Positions 7,833 through 16,984 of a stretch of 64,000 nt of DNA are shown here, piece by piece. Source of the stretch: Streptomyces griseoflavus (GTDB lineage: Bacteria > Actinomycetota > Actinomycetes > Streptomycetales > Streptomycetaceae); the NCBI RefSeq assembly GCF_014649995.1, contig NZ_BMUC01000001.1:803102-867101 (forward strand). Reading direction: 5' to 3'. Each line of letters starts with the position of its first letter. The first letter of the stretch is position 1. The translations under genes were made by a program, and so were the position numbers. The notes below the pieces were generated by a model. It was not told where the DNA came from. It ran no database searches and was given only the letters and a program-made list of their open reading frames with translations.

Positions 7833-8273
7833 CTATCTCCCGGCCCGGCCCCCCAGCACCTTGTGCAGCGGCTCCTCCGCCCGTCTGCGGTACTCCTGGA
7901 TCGCCCAGCCGTTGCCGTCCGGGTCGGTGAAGTACATGAAGGTGGCGCCGTCGGACTCGGCGTACCGGACCGGTTCGGAGACGTCCAGGCCCCGTTGGAC
8001 CAGTTCCGCGCGGGCCGCCTCGATGTCGGCGACGCAGAGCTGGAGCCCCTGGTAGGTGCCGGGCGCGGGCGTGGCACCGGGCGTGGCCTCCCACAGGGTG
8101 TCGCCGAGGGCGATCGAGCAGCCGGAGCCGGGCGGGGTCAGCTGGACGATGCGCATGCCGGGCACGACCTCCTGGTCGATGTCGACGTGGAAGCCGACCT
8201 TGTCCCGGTAGAAGTCCCTGGCCCGGTCGATGTCGCTCACCGGCAGCGGGATCACTTCGAGGGTCATGTCCAT
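7833..8273 (-). CDS. Glyoxalase/bleomycin-resistance fold protein
   Basis: 146 aa VOC superfamily protein. Features: beta-alpha-beta-beta-beta module starting LEVIPLPVSDIDRARDFYRD, second module LQLCVADIEAARAELVQRG, and C-terminal FTDPDGNGWAIQEYR with the family's DPDGN turn and metal-ligand Glu. Members are metal-dependent lyases, dioxygenases or drug-binding proteins; the substrate is not predictable. Start ATG 8273 has GGAG 9 bases upstream; an ATG 45 codons-worth earlier in the frame overlaps the neighbour and lacks support. It follows the FMN-binding protein gene by 29 bp on the same strand, probably one operon. Confidence 0.85.
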   Translation of the reverse strand: MDMTLEVIPLPVSDIDRARDFYRDKVGFHVDIDQEVVPGMRIVQLTPPGSGCSIALGDTLWEATPGATPAPGTYQGLQLCVADIEAARAELVQRGLDVSEPVRYAESDGATFMYFTDPDGNGWAIQEYRRRAEEPLHKVLGGRAGR

Positions 8274-8302
8274 GGAACTCGGCTCCTTCGTCGGGTACGG
8301 CG

Positions 8303-8812
8303 TCAGGAGAACCGCCACCGGGTCTGGCTGAACGGCTCTCCCTTACCGAAGCCGAAGACGGTCCGCGGCGCCACCGAGAACACCACGGCGTGCCCGGGAC
8401 CGTGGTGGAAGTGCCCGTCCCGCACCTCGAAGTGCCAGAAGCCGCCGTACTTCGCCTCCCACGCCGCCGCCAGCTCGCGCAGCCGCGCCTCGTCGGCGAT
8501 CCGTACGGCCTCGCCCTCCACCACCACGTCGTATCCCCGGTTCCAGGTGTTGGTGCCGGTGGTCAGCACGACGTGCGGGTTCTCCGCCAGGTTGCGGGCC
8601 TTGCGCTCCTGCGGGCCGGTGCAGAAGTGCAGCGCGCCGGCCGACCAGACCGCGGGGAGCGGGGTGACGTGCGGGCGGCCGTCGGGACGGACCGTGGAGA
8701 TCCAGAAGAGCTCGGCCTCGGAGATCAGCCGCTCCACCTCCGACCAGGGCGGCGGACCGGCTTCCGGATCGCTGTAGCGGCGGTCGAGGCGGGTCTCGGG
8801 GGTGACGCTCAT
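8303..8812 (-). CDS. Pyridoxamine 5'-phosphate oxidase-like FMN-binding protein
   Basis: 169 aa, split-barrel flavin-binding family. Recognisable pattern: ELFWISTVRPDGRPHVTPL, then LHFCTGPQERKARNL and VVLTTGTNTWNRGYDVVVEG. Relatives bind FMN or F420 and act as oxidoreductases on small molecules; general stress roles are common. Ribosome site GAGGGAG precedes ATG 8812. First gene of a probable two-gene operon with the glyoxalase-fold protein; divergent from glnE. Confidence 0.85.
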   Translation of the reverse strand: MSVTPETRLDRRYSDPEAGPPPWSEVERLISEAELFWISTVRPDGRPHVTPLPAVWSAGALHFCTGPQERKARNLAENPHVVLTTGTNTWNRGYDVVVEGEAVRIADEARLRELAAAWEAKYGGFWHFEVRDGHFHHGPGHAVVFSVAPRTVFGFGKGEPFSQTRWRFS

Positions 8813-9000
8813 GGGAACTCCCTCGCGGATCGGCCGTCCTGCCCTCCTCCATCAGACCCCGCCCGCGCCGGGAACTCATCGCGGGGCCGCACCGCGCCCG
8901 GTCCGCGAGCCCGTCGCGGGCCGCCCCAGGGCCGCGGGCCCCCACTCCGGCTAGGCTCATGGCCGTACGACCCTGATCCGAGGCACGAGGGAGGCCGGGG

Positions 9001-12000
9001 ATGACGTCGGCGCCGGGGCGCAGGAGCAGTATCTTCACGCGGCTGCTGCGGCACGGCTTCACCGATCCGTCCGCCGCCGAGCGGCTGCTCGACAGTGACG
9101 GGCTGGCGCCCGTGCGCAGCGACCCCGTGCTGCTGGACGCCCTCGGCCAGACCGCCGACCCCGACCTCGCGCTCCTCGGCCTGGTGCGGCTGCTGGAGGC
9201 GCAGGACGGGCCCACCGCCCACCAGGAGCTGCTGGACACCCTGATAGCGGCCAAGCCGCTGCGGGACCGGCTGCTCGGGGTGCTCGGCGCGTCCGAGGCG
9301 CTCGCCGACCACCTGGCCCGCCACCCCAGCGACTGGCAGGCCCTGGTCACCTACGAGCCGCGCGATCTCCACCCCGGCGTCCAGGAGTTCGAAGCGGGCC
9401 TCGCCGACGCCGGCGACCCGGTCGCGCTCCGCGTCGCCTACCGGCGCTGCCTGCTGTCCATCGCCGCCCGTGACGTCTGCGGCACCATCGAGGTCGCCGA
9501 GACCGCGGCCGAGCTCGCCGACCTCGCCACCGCCACCCTGCGCGCCGCCCTCGCCCTCGCGCAGGCCGACGCGCCGGAGGACGCCGCCCTCTGCCGGCTC
9601 GCGGTGATCGCGATGGGCAAGTGCGGCGGGCACGAGCTGAACTACGTCTCCGACGTCGACGTGATCTTCGTGGGCGAGGCGGCGGGCGGGGCCGACGAGG
9701 ACAAGGCGCTGCGCGCCGCGACCCGGCTGGCCTCGCACCTGATGCGGATCTGCTCCGAGACCACCGTCGAGGGCTCCATCTGGCCCGTCGACGCCAATCT
9801 CCGCCCGGAGGGCCGCAACGGTCCGCTGGTGCGCACCCTCGCCTCCCACCTCGCCTACTACCAGCGCTGGGCCAAGACCTGGGAGTTCCAGGCGCTGCTC
9901 AAGGCCCGCCCGGTCGCCGGCGACCTCGCGCTCGGCGAGGAGTACGTCGCCGCGGTCCAGCCGCTGGTGTGGGGGGCCGCCGAGCGGGAGAACTTCGTCG
10001 CCGACGTGCAGAAGATGCGCCGCCGGGTGGTGGAGAACATCCCCGCCGCCGAGATCGACCGCCAGCTCAAGCTCGGCCCCGGCGGGCTGCGGGACGTCGA
10101 GTTCGCCGTGCAGCTGCTCCAGCTCGTGCACGGCCGCGCCGACGCCTCCCTGCGCAGCGGCACCACCCTCGACGCGCTGAAGGCCCTCGCCGCCGGCGGC
10201 TACGTCGGGCGCGCCGACGCCGCCCAGCTCGACGACGCCTACCGCTTCCTGCGCTCCATGGAGCACCGCATCCAGCTGCACCGGCTGCGCCGCACCCACC
10301 TCGTCCCCGAGGGGGAGACCGATCTGCGCCGGCTGGCCCGCTCCCTGGGCCTGCGCAGCGAGCCGGTCACCACCCTGACCCGCGAGTGGAAGCGGCACGG
10401 CTCCGTCGTACGGCGGCTGCACGAGAAGCTGTTCTACCGGCCGCTGCTCGACGCCGTCGCCGCGCTCGCCCCCGGTGAGGCCCGGCTCAGCGCCGAGGCG
10501 GCCCGGGAGCGCATGGTGGCCCTCGGGTACGCCGACCCGGCCGCCGCCCTGCGCCACCTGGAGGCGCTGGCGTCCGGCGTCACCCGCAAGGCCGCCATCC
10601 AGCGCACCCTGCTGCCGGTGCTGCTCGGCTGGTTCGCCGACTCCGCCGACCCGGACGCCGGTCTGCTGAACTTCCGCAAGGTCTCCGACGCGCTCGGCAA
10701 GACCCCCTGGTACCTGCGGCTGCTGCGCGACGAGGGCGCCGCCGCCGAGAACCTGGCCCGGGTGCTCTCCGCCGGACGGCTCGCCCCCGACCTGCTGATG
10801 CGCGCCCCCGAGGCGGTGGCGCTGCTCGGTGACGGCGACGCCGGGGGACTCACCCCCCGCTCCCGCGCCTCCCTGGAGCAGGAGGTGCTCGCCGCCGTCC
10901 GCCGCGCCGACAACGCCACCCAGGGCGTCACCGCCGCCCGAGGGGTGCGCCGCCGCGAACTGTTCCGCACGTCCGCCGCCGACATCGTCGGCTCCTACGG
11001 CACCGAGTCCCAGCCCGCCGAGGCCGACCAGGGCGCCCTGGTGGACCTGGTGGGCGGCGCGGTCTCCGACCTGACGGCCGCCACCCTCGCCGGCACGCTG
11101 CGCGCGGTGGTCCGGGAGGGCTGGGGGGACACGCTCCCCACCCGGTTCGCGATCATCGGCATGGGCCGCTTCGGCGGGCACGAACTGGGCTACGGCTCCG
11201 ACGCCGACGTCCTGTTCGTCCACGAGCCGCGCGACGGCGCCGACGAGCGGGAAGCGGCCGAGGCCGCGAACAAGGTCGTCGCCGAGATGCGCCGGCTGCT
11301 CCAGGTCCCCAGCGCCGACCCGCCGCTGCTGATCGACGCCGACCTGCGCCCGGAGGGCAAGTCCGGCCCGCTGGTCCGCACCCTGAAGTCGTACGAGGCG
11401 TACTACCGGCGCTGGTCGCTGGTGTGGGAGCGGCACGCGCTGCTGCGCGCCGAGCACGTCGCCGGGGACGAGGAACTGGGCCGCCGCTTCACCGAGCTGA
11501 TCGACCCGCTGCGCTATCCCGCCGAGGGGCTCGACGAGGAGGCCGTCCGGGAGATCCGGCGGCTGAAGGCCCGTATGGAGTCGGAGCGGCTGCCGCGCGG
11601 CGCCGATCCCAAGCTGCACGCCAAGCTCGGCCCGGGAGGGCTGTCCGACGTGGAGTGGACCGTGCAGCTGTTCCAGCTGCGGCACGGGGCGCGGGAGCCG
11701 GGCCTGCGCACGACCCGTACGCGGGAGGCGCTGGCCGCCGCCCGCACGGCCGGGATGATCTCCGAGGAGGACGCCTGCATCCTCGACGAGGCGTGGGTAC
11801 TGGCCACCCGGGTGCGCAACGCCGTGATGCTGGTGCGGGGCCGCGCGGGGGACACCTTCCCGACCACACCTCGGGAACTGGGCGCCGTGGGACGCTACCT
11901 GGGGTACGGCCCCGGGCACGCGGGCGACATGCTCGACGCGTACCGGCGCACGGCGCGACGGGCGCGGGGCGTGGTGGAGGAGCTGTTCTACGGCGGGTCG

Positions 12001-12003
12001 TAG
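9001..12003 (+). CDS. glnE: Bifunctional glutamine synthetase adenylyltransferase/deadenylase
   Basis: 1000 aa. GlnE attaches AMP to, or removes it from, the regulatory tyrosine of type I glutamine synthetase. The tandem architecture is visible: an N-terminal nucleotidyltransferase domain with GGHELNYVSDVDVIFV (~residues 210-225) and a second one with GGHELGYGSDADVLFV (~724-740), each followed by a helical region with RPEG and GPGGLRDVEF / GPGGLSDVEW motifs. Both metal-binding Asp pairs are intact. Ribosome site GAGGGAGG before ATG 9001. The target glnA lies ~36 kb away in this window; the type II enzyme GlnII is not expected to be a substrate. Confidence 0.97.
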   Translation: MTSAPGRRSSIFTRLLRHGFTDPSAAERLLDSDGLAPVRSDPVLLDALGQTADPDLALLGLVRLLEAQDGPTAHQELLDTLIAAKPLRDRLLGVLGASEALADHLARHPSDWQALVTYEPRDLHPGVQEFEAGLADAGDPVALRVAYRRCLLSIAARDVCGTIEVAETAAELADLATATLRAALALAQADAPEDAALCRLAVIAMGKCGGHELNYVSDVDVIFVGEAAGGADEDKALRAATRLASHLMRICSETTVEGSIWPVDANLRPEGRNGPLVRTLASHLAYYQRWAKTWEFQALLKARPVAGDLALGEEYVAAVQPLVWGAAERENFVADVQKMRRRVVENIPAAEIDRQLKLGPGGLRDVEFAVQLLQLVHGRADASLRSGTTLDALKALAAGGYVGRADAAQLDDAYRFLRSMEHRIQLHRLRRTHLVPEGETDLRRLARSLGLRSEPVTTLTREWKRHGSVVRRLHEKLFYRPLLDAVAALAPGEARLSAEAARERMVALGYADPAAALRHLEALASGVTRKAAIQRTLLPVLLGWFADSADPDAGLLNFRKVSDALGKTPWYLRLLRDEGAAAENLARVLSAGRLAPDLLMRAPEAVALLGDGDAGGLTPRSRASLEQEVLAAVRRADNATQGVTAARGVRRRELFRTSAADIVGSYGTESQPAEADQGALVDLVGGAVSDLTAATLAGTLRAVVREGWGDTLPTRFAIIGMGRFGGHELGYGSDADVLFVHEPRDGADEREAAEAANKVVAEMRRLLQVPSADPPLLIDADLRPEGKSGPLVRTLKSYEAYYRRWSLVWERHALLRAEHVAGDEELGRRFTELIDPLRYPAEGLDEEAVREIRRLKARMESERLPRGADPKLHAKLGPGGLSDVEWTVQLFQLRHGAREPGLRTTRTREALAAARTAGMISEEDACILDEAWVLATRVRNAVMLVRGRAGDTFPTTPRELGAVGRYLGYGPGHAGDMLDAYRRTARRARGVVEELFYGGS

Positions 12004-12019
12004 CGCCCCGCAGGGGGCG
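12004..12019 (+). terminator. Short hairpin after glnE
   Basis: CGCCCC / GGGGCG stem with a 4-nt loop immediately after the glnE stop, between convergent glnE and the PAP2 gene. Weak. Confidence 0.4.
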
Positions 12020-12064
12020 TCCCCGCATCGGCACGGAGATCCGTTCCCGCACCGGCACCCGGAT

Positions 12065-13045
12065 TCAGCCCTGTTTCGGCACCCGGAGCCGCGGCGGGGC
12101 CTTCGAATCGTCCGGGGCGTCCAGGGCCTCCGGGGCATCCGATGCCCCCGGGGAGTGCGAGGCGCCCGTGGCCGGGGCGGCCGGGGCGTCCGCCGCCCGT
12201 TTCCTCCGCGCGGGCTCGGCCACCCGCCGGGGCAGGGCGTACGGCTGACGGCCGTACCAGAGCAGCGCGATCCCGTAGCCGACGGCCAGGCAGATCACCC
12301 CGCCCACCGCGTCCAGCCAGAAGTGGTTGGCGGTGGCGACGATGACGACCAGGGTGGCCACCGGGTAGACGAGGCCCAGCACCCGCGCCCAGGGGACGGT
12401 GGACAGGGCGAAGATCGTCAGGCCGGCCCAGAGCGACCAGCCGATGTGCATCGACGGCATCGCGGCGTACTGGTTGGACATGTTCTTCAGGTCGCCGGAG
12501 GCCATCGACCCCCAGGTCTGGTGGACCAGCACGGTGTCGACGAAGTCCTGGCCGTTCATCAGCCGGGGCGGGGCCAGCGGATACAGGTAGTAGCCGACCA
12601 GGGCGAAGCCGGTCGTGGTGAAGAGCACCAGTCTGGTCGCCGCGTACCGGCCGGGATGACTACGGTAGAGCCACACCAGGACACCCAGCGTCACCACGAA
12701 GTGCAAGGTGGCGTAGTAGTAGTTCATGCCGACGATGAGCCAAGTCACCGAGTTGACGGCGTGGTTGACGGACTGCTCGAAGGCCAGCCCCAGTTGCTGC
12801 TCGAGCTGCCAGATCCAGTCGGCGTTGCGCAGGGCCTCGGCCCGCTGCTCGGGCACCGCGTTGCGGATGAGTGAGTACGTCCAGTAACTCACCGCGATCA
12901 GCATGATCTCGAACCACAGACGCGGCCGGCGCGGGGTGCGCGGACGGAGCAGCGTCCGCCGCCCCGTCGTCTCGTCCGCGACGGGGTGCGCTACGGCCTG
13001 TTCCCGGCCTTTCAGCGTGGTCACGGTCGAGTCACCCATGGGCAC
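12065..13045 (-). CDS. PAP2-family membrane phosphatase/phosphotransferase
   Basis: 326 aa integral membrane protein with about six hydrophobic segments between residues ~45 and 270. PAP2 motifs: AAMPSMHIGWS (motif with catalytic His) and NHFWLDAVGG (second His and Asp). The length and layout fit the inositol phosphorylceramide synthase-like (AUR1/DUF) subgroup, which transfers phosphoryl head groups on lipids, rather than plain undecaprenyl-PP phosphatases. The last ~55 residues are Ala/Pro/Asp-rich and probably disordered. Start could be ATG 13045 or 13039. Convergent with glnE, tandem after malR but probably separately transcribed. Confidence 0.85.
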   Translation of the reverse strand: MPMGDSTVTTLKGREQAVAHPVADETTGRRTLLRPRTPRRPRLWFEIMLIAVSYWTYSLIRNAVPEQRAEALRNADWIWQLEQQLGLAFEQSVNHAVNSVTWLIVGMNYYYATLHFVVTLGVLVWLYRSHPGRYAATRLVLFTTTGFALVGYYLYPLAPPRLMNGQDFVDTVLVHQTWGSMASGDLKNMSNQYAAMPSMHIGWSLWAGLTIFALSTVPWARVLGLVYPVATLVVIVATANHFWLDAVGGVICLAVGYGIALLWYGRQPYALPRRVAEPARRKRAADAPAAPATGASHSPGASDAPEALDAPDDSKAPPRLRVPKQG

Positions 13046-13114
13046 AGAGTCTGCCAGAAAAGACGTCCCCCTCTGATCATCCCTCGGTCGGGTGGTACCC
13101 GCATCTTCTCCGCC

Positions 13115-14242
13115 CTAAGGACGATTCCGGTCCCCGGGGGCCGAAGCGGTCGAACCCCGCACCACCAGTTCCGGCATGAACACGAACTCGCTGTGCGGCG
13201 CGGGCGTCCCGCCGATCTCCTCCAGCAGCGTGCGCACCGCGGCCTGGCCCATCGCCGGGACCGGCTTGCGGACCGTGGTCAGCGGCGGGTCGGTGAAGGC
13301 GATCAGCGGGGAGTCGTCGAAGCCGACCACCGAGATGTCCTTCGGCACGTCCAGGCCGCGCTGCCGGGCCGCCCGGATCGCTCCCAGCGCCATCATGTCG
13401 CTCGCGCACACCACCGCCGTGCAGTCGCGGTCCATCAGCGCGGTGGCGGCGGCCTGGCCGCCCTCCAGCGTGTACAGCGAGTGCTGGACCAGCTCCGTCT
13501 CGACCGTCTCGGCCGCCAGGCCCAGTTGCTCCTGCACGGCGCGCACGAAGCCCTCTATCTTGCGCTGCACCGGAACGAACCGCTTCGGCCCGAGCGCCAG
13601 CCCGATCCGGGTGTGGCCGAGGGAGGCGAGGTGGGTGACGGCCAGCGCCATCGCGGCCCGGTCGTCGGGGGAGATGAACGGCGCCTGCACCTTCGGCGAG
13701 AAACCGTCCACGAGGACGAACGGCACGCCCTGCGCCCGCAGTCGCTCGTAGCGCTGCATGTCGGCGGTGGTGTCGGCGTGCAGTCCGGAGACGTAGATGA
13801 TGCCGGCCACCCCGCGGTCCACGAGCATCTCGGTGAGCTCGTCCTCCGTCGACCCGCCCGGGGTCTGGGTGGCGAGCACCGGCGTGTAGCCCTGGCGGGT
13901 CAGCGCCTGCCCGATCACCTGGGCCAGCGCCGGGAAGATCGGGTTCTCCAGTTCGGGGGTGATCAGCCCGACGAGGCCCTCGCTGCGCTGCCGCAGCCGG
14001 ACCGGGCGCTCGTAGCCCAGGACGTCGAGGGCGGCGAGCACGGACTGGCGGGTGGTGGCGGCGACGCCCGGCTTCCCGTTCAGGACCCGGCTGACGGTCG
14101 CCTCGCTCACCCCCGCCTGAGCAGCGATATCAGCAAGCCGTGTGGTCACAGGACCGGACTGTAGCTGCCTGTTCCCGCCTTGCCCACCGATCGGGCGCCT
14201 GGTGCGCGCCGTGGGACGGCCCGTCGCGGGCTGCTGGGTCAT
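13115..14242 (-). CDS. malR: LacI-family repressor of maltose/maltodextrin genes
   Basis: 375 aa if started at ATG 14242, which has GAGGGAT at ideal spacing; the GTG at 14149 (VTTRLADIAAQ) gives the 344-aa form annotated in relatives but has no ribosome site. The helix-turn-helix reads RLADIAAQAGVSEATVSRVL with the LacI hinge helix after it; the remainder is a periplasmic-binding-protein-like effector domain. Divergent from malE, with CTTGCA-type operator sequences between them. In S. coelicolor MalR represses malEFG and amylase genes and is relieved on maltotriose; the same role is inferred here. Confidence 0.92.
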   Translation of the reverse strand: MTQQPATGRPTARTRRPIGGQGGNRQLQSGPVTTRLADIAAQAGVSEATVSRVLNGKPGVAATTRQSVLAALDVLGYERPVRLRQRSEGLVGLITPELENPIFPALAQVIGQALTRQGYTPVLATQTPGGSTEDELTEMLVDRGVAGIIYVSGLHADTTADMQRYERLRAQGVPFVLVDGFSPKVQAPFISPDDRAAMALAVTHLASLGHTRIGLALGPKRFVPVQRKIEGFVRAVQEQLGLAAETVETELVQHSLYTLEGGQAAATALMDRDCTAVVCASDMMALGAIRAARQRGLDVPKDISVVGFDDSPLIAFTDPPLTTVRKPVPAMGQAAVRTLLEEIGGTPAPHSEFVFMPELVVRGSTASAPGDRNRP

Positions 14243-14334
14243 CGCGATCCCTCAAGTCGTGGTCGGGGTCCGGTCCGCCACGTCGTCGTCGGCGACCGGT
14301 CCGCAAGGGATGATTCCCCCGGCGGCAACGGATG

Positions 14335-14357
14335 GCAAGTGCTTGCAGAGTCTTGCA
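14335..14357. promoter_or_regulatory. MalR-type operator cluster, malR-proximal
   Basis: GCAAGTGCTTGC inverted repeat (14335-14346) merging into direct repeats of CTTGCA at 14342-14347 and 14352-14357. CTTGCA repeats are the recognised hallmark of Streptomyces maltose/amylase operators. Confidence 0.7.
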
Positions 14358-14444
14358 CAACAGTCCGAACCCCTGCCGTACGGGCGGAAACCCGGGTCGC
14401 GACACGGTCGAGAACAGGTCACGGCGACATAACCATCGACCCCG

Positions 14445-14465
14445 CTTGCAAAACTTTTCTGCAAG
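14445..14465. promoter_or_regulatory. MalR-type operator, malE-proximal
   Basis: Inverted repeat CTTGCA-n9-TGCAAG, 132 bp before the malE start. A 17/21-matching sequence lies upstream of the alpha-amylase gene (19822-19842). Confidence 0.75.
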
Positions 14466-14597
14466 GTCTTTCGGAAAAGTTCCGGCGCTGTTACGTTCAC
14501 GTCGCCCGGCGGCTCCATCGGCGCAGTCGGCACGATTCGCGGGACGGCAGACGGGGCCGGACCCGCACTCACGGGCTTAACCCTCAAGGAGAACCTC

Positions 14598-15869
14598 ATG
14601 CGGCGTGGCATAGCGGCCACCGCGCTGGTGGCGTCCCTCGCCCTCGCGGCGACGGCCTGCGGCGGAGACAGCGACAGCGGCGACAAGGCCGACGGCCCGG
14701 TCACCATCACCTGGTGGGACACCTCCAACGCGACCAACGAGGCGCCGACCTACCAGGCCCTGGTCAAGGAGTTCGAGGCCGCCAACAAGAACATCAAGGT
14801 CAAGTTCGTCAACGTCCCCTTCGACCAGGCGCAGAACAAGTTCGACACCGCCGCCGGTTCCAAGGGCGCCCCCGACGTGCTGCGCTCCGAGGTCGGCTGG
14901 ACCCCCGCGTTCGCCAAGAAGGGCTTCTTCCTGCCGCTGGACGGCACCGAGGCCCTCGCCGAGCAGGACAAGTTCAAGTCCAACCTGCTGGAGCAGGCCA
15001 AGTACGAGGGCAAGACCTACGGCGTCCCGTTCACCACGGACACCCTGGCCTTCGTCTACAACAAGGCGCTGTTCGAGAAGGCCGGCGTCGAGGCGCCCAA
15101 GACGTGGGACGACCTCAAGAAGGCCGCCGCCACCATCAAGGACAAGACCGGCGTCGACGGCTACTGGGGCTCCACCCAGGGCTACTACGCCCAGCCGTTC
15201 CTGTACGGCGAGGGCACCGACATGGTCGACGCCGACGCCAAGAAGATCACCGTGAAGTCGCCGGAGGCCGAGAAGGCCTACGGCACCTGGCTGAGCCTCT
15301 TCGAGGGCAAGGGCCTGCACAAGGCCGACGTGACCGCCGACGCCTACGCCCACATCCAGGACGCGTTCGTCAACGGCAAGGTCGCCTCGATCATCCAGGG
15401 CCCGTGGGAGATCACCAACTTCTACAAGGGCACCGCGTTCACCGACAAGAACAACCTCGGCATCGCCACCGTCCCGGCCGGCACCGCCGGCAAGGCGGGC
15501 GCCCCGACCGGCGGCCACAACCTCTCGGTCTACGCCGGCTCCACGAAGGAGAAGCAGGAGGCCGCGCTGAAGTTCGTGAACTTCATGACCTCGGCCAAGG
15601 CGCAGGAGACCATCGCGCTGAAGAACTCCACGCTGCCCACGCGTGACGACGCCTACACCGACAAGGTCAAGGCCGACCCGGGCATCGCCGGCTACCAGAC
15701 GGTCCTCTCGGCCGCCCAGCCGCGCCCGGCCCTGCCCGAGTACAGCTCGCTGTGGGGTCCGATGGACGACGAGCTGCCGCAGATCGCCGGCGGCAAGGAG
15801 TCCCTGGACAAGGGCCTGAGCGACGCGGAGACCGCGATCACCAAGCTGGTGCCGGACTTCAGCAAGTAA
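14598..15869 (+). CDS. malE: Maltose/maltodextrin ABC transporter substrate-binding lipoprotein
   Basis: 423 aa. Lipobox LAATAC with the lipidated Cys at residue 21; the mature protein is tethered outside the membrane. Family 1 solute-binding protein pattern throughout (TITWWDTSNATNEAPTYQAL at the start). It captures maltose and maltodextrins released by the secreted amylase and pullulanase nearby and hands them to MalF/MalG. GGAG ribosome site 8 bases before ATG 14598. First gene of malEFG; separated from malF by a 97-bp spacer with a stable hairpin. Confidence 0.93.
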   Translation: MRRGIAATALVASLALAATACGGDSDSGDKADGPVTITWWDTSNATNEAPTYQALVKEFEAANKNIKVKFVNVPFDQAQNKFDTAAGSKGAPDVLRSEVGWTPAFAKKGFFLPLDGTEALAEQDKFKSNLLEQAKYEGKTYGVPFTTDTLAFVYNKALFEKAGVEAPKTWDDLKKAAATIKDKTGVDGYWGSTQGYYAQPFLYGEGTDMVDADAKKITVKSPEAEKAYGTWLSLFEGKGLHKADVTADAYAHIQDAFVNGKVASIIQGPWEITNFYKGTAFTDKNNLGIATVPAGTAGKAGAPTGGHNLSVYAGSTKEKQEAALKFVNFMTSAKAQETIALKNSTLPTRDDAYTDKVKADPGIAGYQTVLSAAQPRPALPEYSSLWGPMDDELPQIAGGKESLDKGLSDAETAITKLVPDFSK

Positions 15870-15876
15870 CGCCCGT

Positions 15877-15921
15877 GTGGCCGCCGGACCCGCTTCCAGG
15901 AGGGGAGGGTCCGGCGGCCAC
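15877..15921 (+). terminator. Intercistronic hairpin between malE and malF
   Basis: Perfect 15-bp inverted repeat (15877-15891 with 15907-15921), 15-nt loop, 7 bp after the malE stop. Probably an mRNA-stabilising or attenuating structure that gives more MalE than MalF/G, rather than a full terminator, since malF has no obvious promoter of its own. Confidence 0.75.
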
Positions 15922-15966
15922 CGGCCTGTGTGCCGTCCCCCTTGATCATCCAGAAGGTGCCGAACC

Positions 15967-16971
15967 ATGACAGTCGCCATCGACCGCGCGACCGGCAAGC
16001 GCCGCGGTGACCGCGCGCCCCGCCCCGGGCCGGTCAGCCGCCTGAAGCGCGGATACCAGAAGTACTGGTACGCCTACGCCATGATCGCGCCGGTGGCGCT
16101 GGTGCTCGGCGTCATCGTGCTGTACCCCCTCGCCTACGGCTTCTACCTCACGCTCACCGACGCCGACAGCCTCAACTCGGCCCGCACCATCGGCGTCAAC
16201 GAGATCGAGGCCACCTACAAGTTCATCGGCATCGACAACTACGCCGACATCCTGTGGGGCGAGACGGCCTACGACCGCTTCTGGTCCAAGTTCATCTGGA
16301 CGATCGTGTGGACGGCGGCCTGTGTCGCCCTGCACTACGGCATCGGCCTGGGCCTGGCCCTGCTGCTCAACCAGAAGCTGCGCGGCCGCACCCTCTACCG
16401 GCTGATCCTGATCCTGCCGTGGGCCGTGCCGACCTTCGTCACCGTCTTCGGCTGGCGGTTCATGCTCGCCGACGCCGGCATCATCAACTCCGGCCTGGAC
16501 TTCCTCGGCCTGCCGACACCGGCCTGGCTGGAGGACACCTTCTGGCAGCGGTTCGCCGCCATCATGGTCAACACCTGGTGCGGTGTGCCGTTCATGATGA
16601 TCTCCCTGCTCGGCGGGCTGCAGTCCATCGACGCCAGCCTGTACGAGGCGGCCGAGATGGACGGCGCGAGCGCCTGGCAGCGGTTCCGCCACGTCACCCT
16701 GCCCGGCCTGCGCTCGGTCAGCTCCACCGTGGTCCTGCTCGGCGTCATCTGGACCTTCAACCAGTTCGCCGTGATCTTCCTGCTGTTCGGCAACACCGCG
16801 CCGGACGCGCAGATCCTCGTGACCTGGGCCTACCAGCTCGGCTTCGGACAGCAGCCGCGCGAGTTCGCCGAGTCGGCGGCCTACGGCATGCTGCTGCTGG
16901 CCATCCTGGTCGTCTTCACCTCCTTCTACCGCCGCTGGCTGAACCGCAATGAGCAGCAGCTCGCGATCTGA
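15967..16971 (+). CDS. malF: Maltose ABC transporter permease MalF
   Basis: 334 aa, six or more transmembrane segments. The cytoplasmic EAA loop that docks the ATPase reads EAAEMDGASAWQRFRHVTLP (~residue 228). MalF forms the channel with MalG. No ATPase gene is in the cluster; Streptomyces sugar importers of this class use the shared ATPase MsiK encoded elsewhere. AAGG lies 8-11 bases before ATG 15967. malG follows 13 bp after its stop. Confidence 0.93.
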   Translation: MTVAIDRATGKRRGDRAPRPGPVSRLKRGYQKYWYAYAMIAPVALVLGVIVLYPLAYGFYLTLTDADSLNSARTIGVNEIEATYKFIGIDNYADILWGETAYDRFWSKFIWTIVWTAACVALHYGIGLGLALLLNQKLRGRTLYRLILILPWAVPTFVTVFGWRFMLADAGIINSGLDFLGLPTPAWLEDTFWQRFAAIMVNTWCGVPFMMISLLGGLQSIDASLYEAAEMDGASAWQRFRHVTLPGLRSVSSTVVLLGVIWTFNQFAVIFLLFGNTAPDAQILVTWAYQLGFGQQPREFAESAAYGMLLLAILVVFTSFYRRWLNRNEQQLAI

Positions 16972-16984
16972 GGCAGGAGTCCCC

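Larger units (their letters stand above)
14243..14597. promoter_or_regulatory. malR-malE divergent control region
   Basis: 355 bp holding two clusters of CTTGCA/TGCAAG elements (14335-14357 and 14445-14465) and no ORF with coding character. Expected to contain both divergent promoters. Confidence 0.75.

Noticed and set aside
8809..12138. 1109-codon open frame on the minus strand
   Set aside because: Antisense to glnE; low-complexity translation and no ribosome site. Long antisense frames are expected in high-GC coding DNA.
12065..12200. Low-complexity GC region as possible inserted DNA
   Set aside because: It is the Ala/Pro-rich C-terminal tail of the PAP2 protein, common in Streptomyces.
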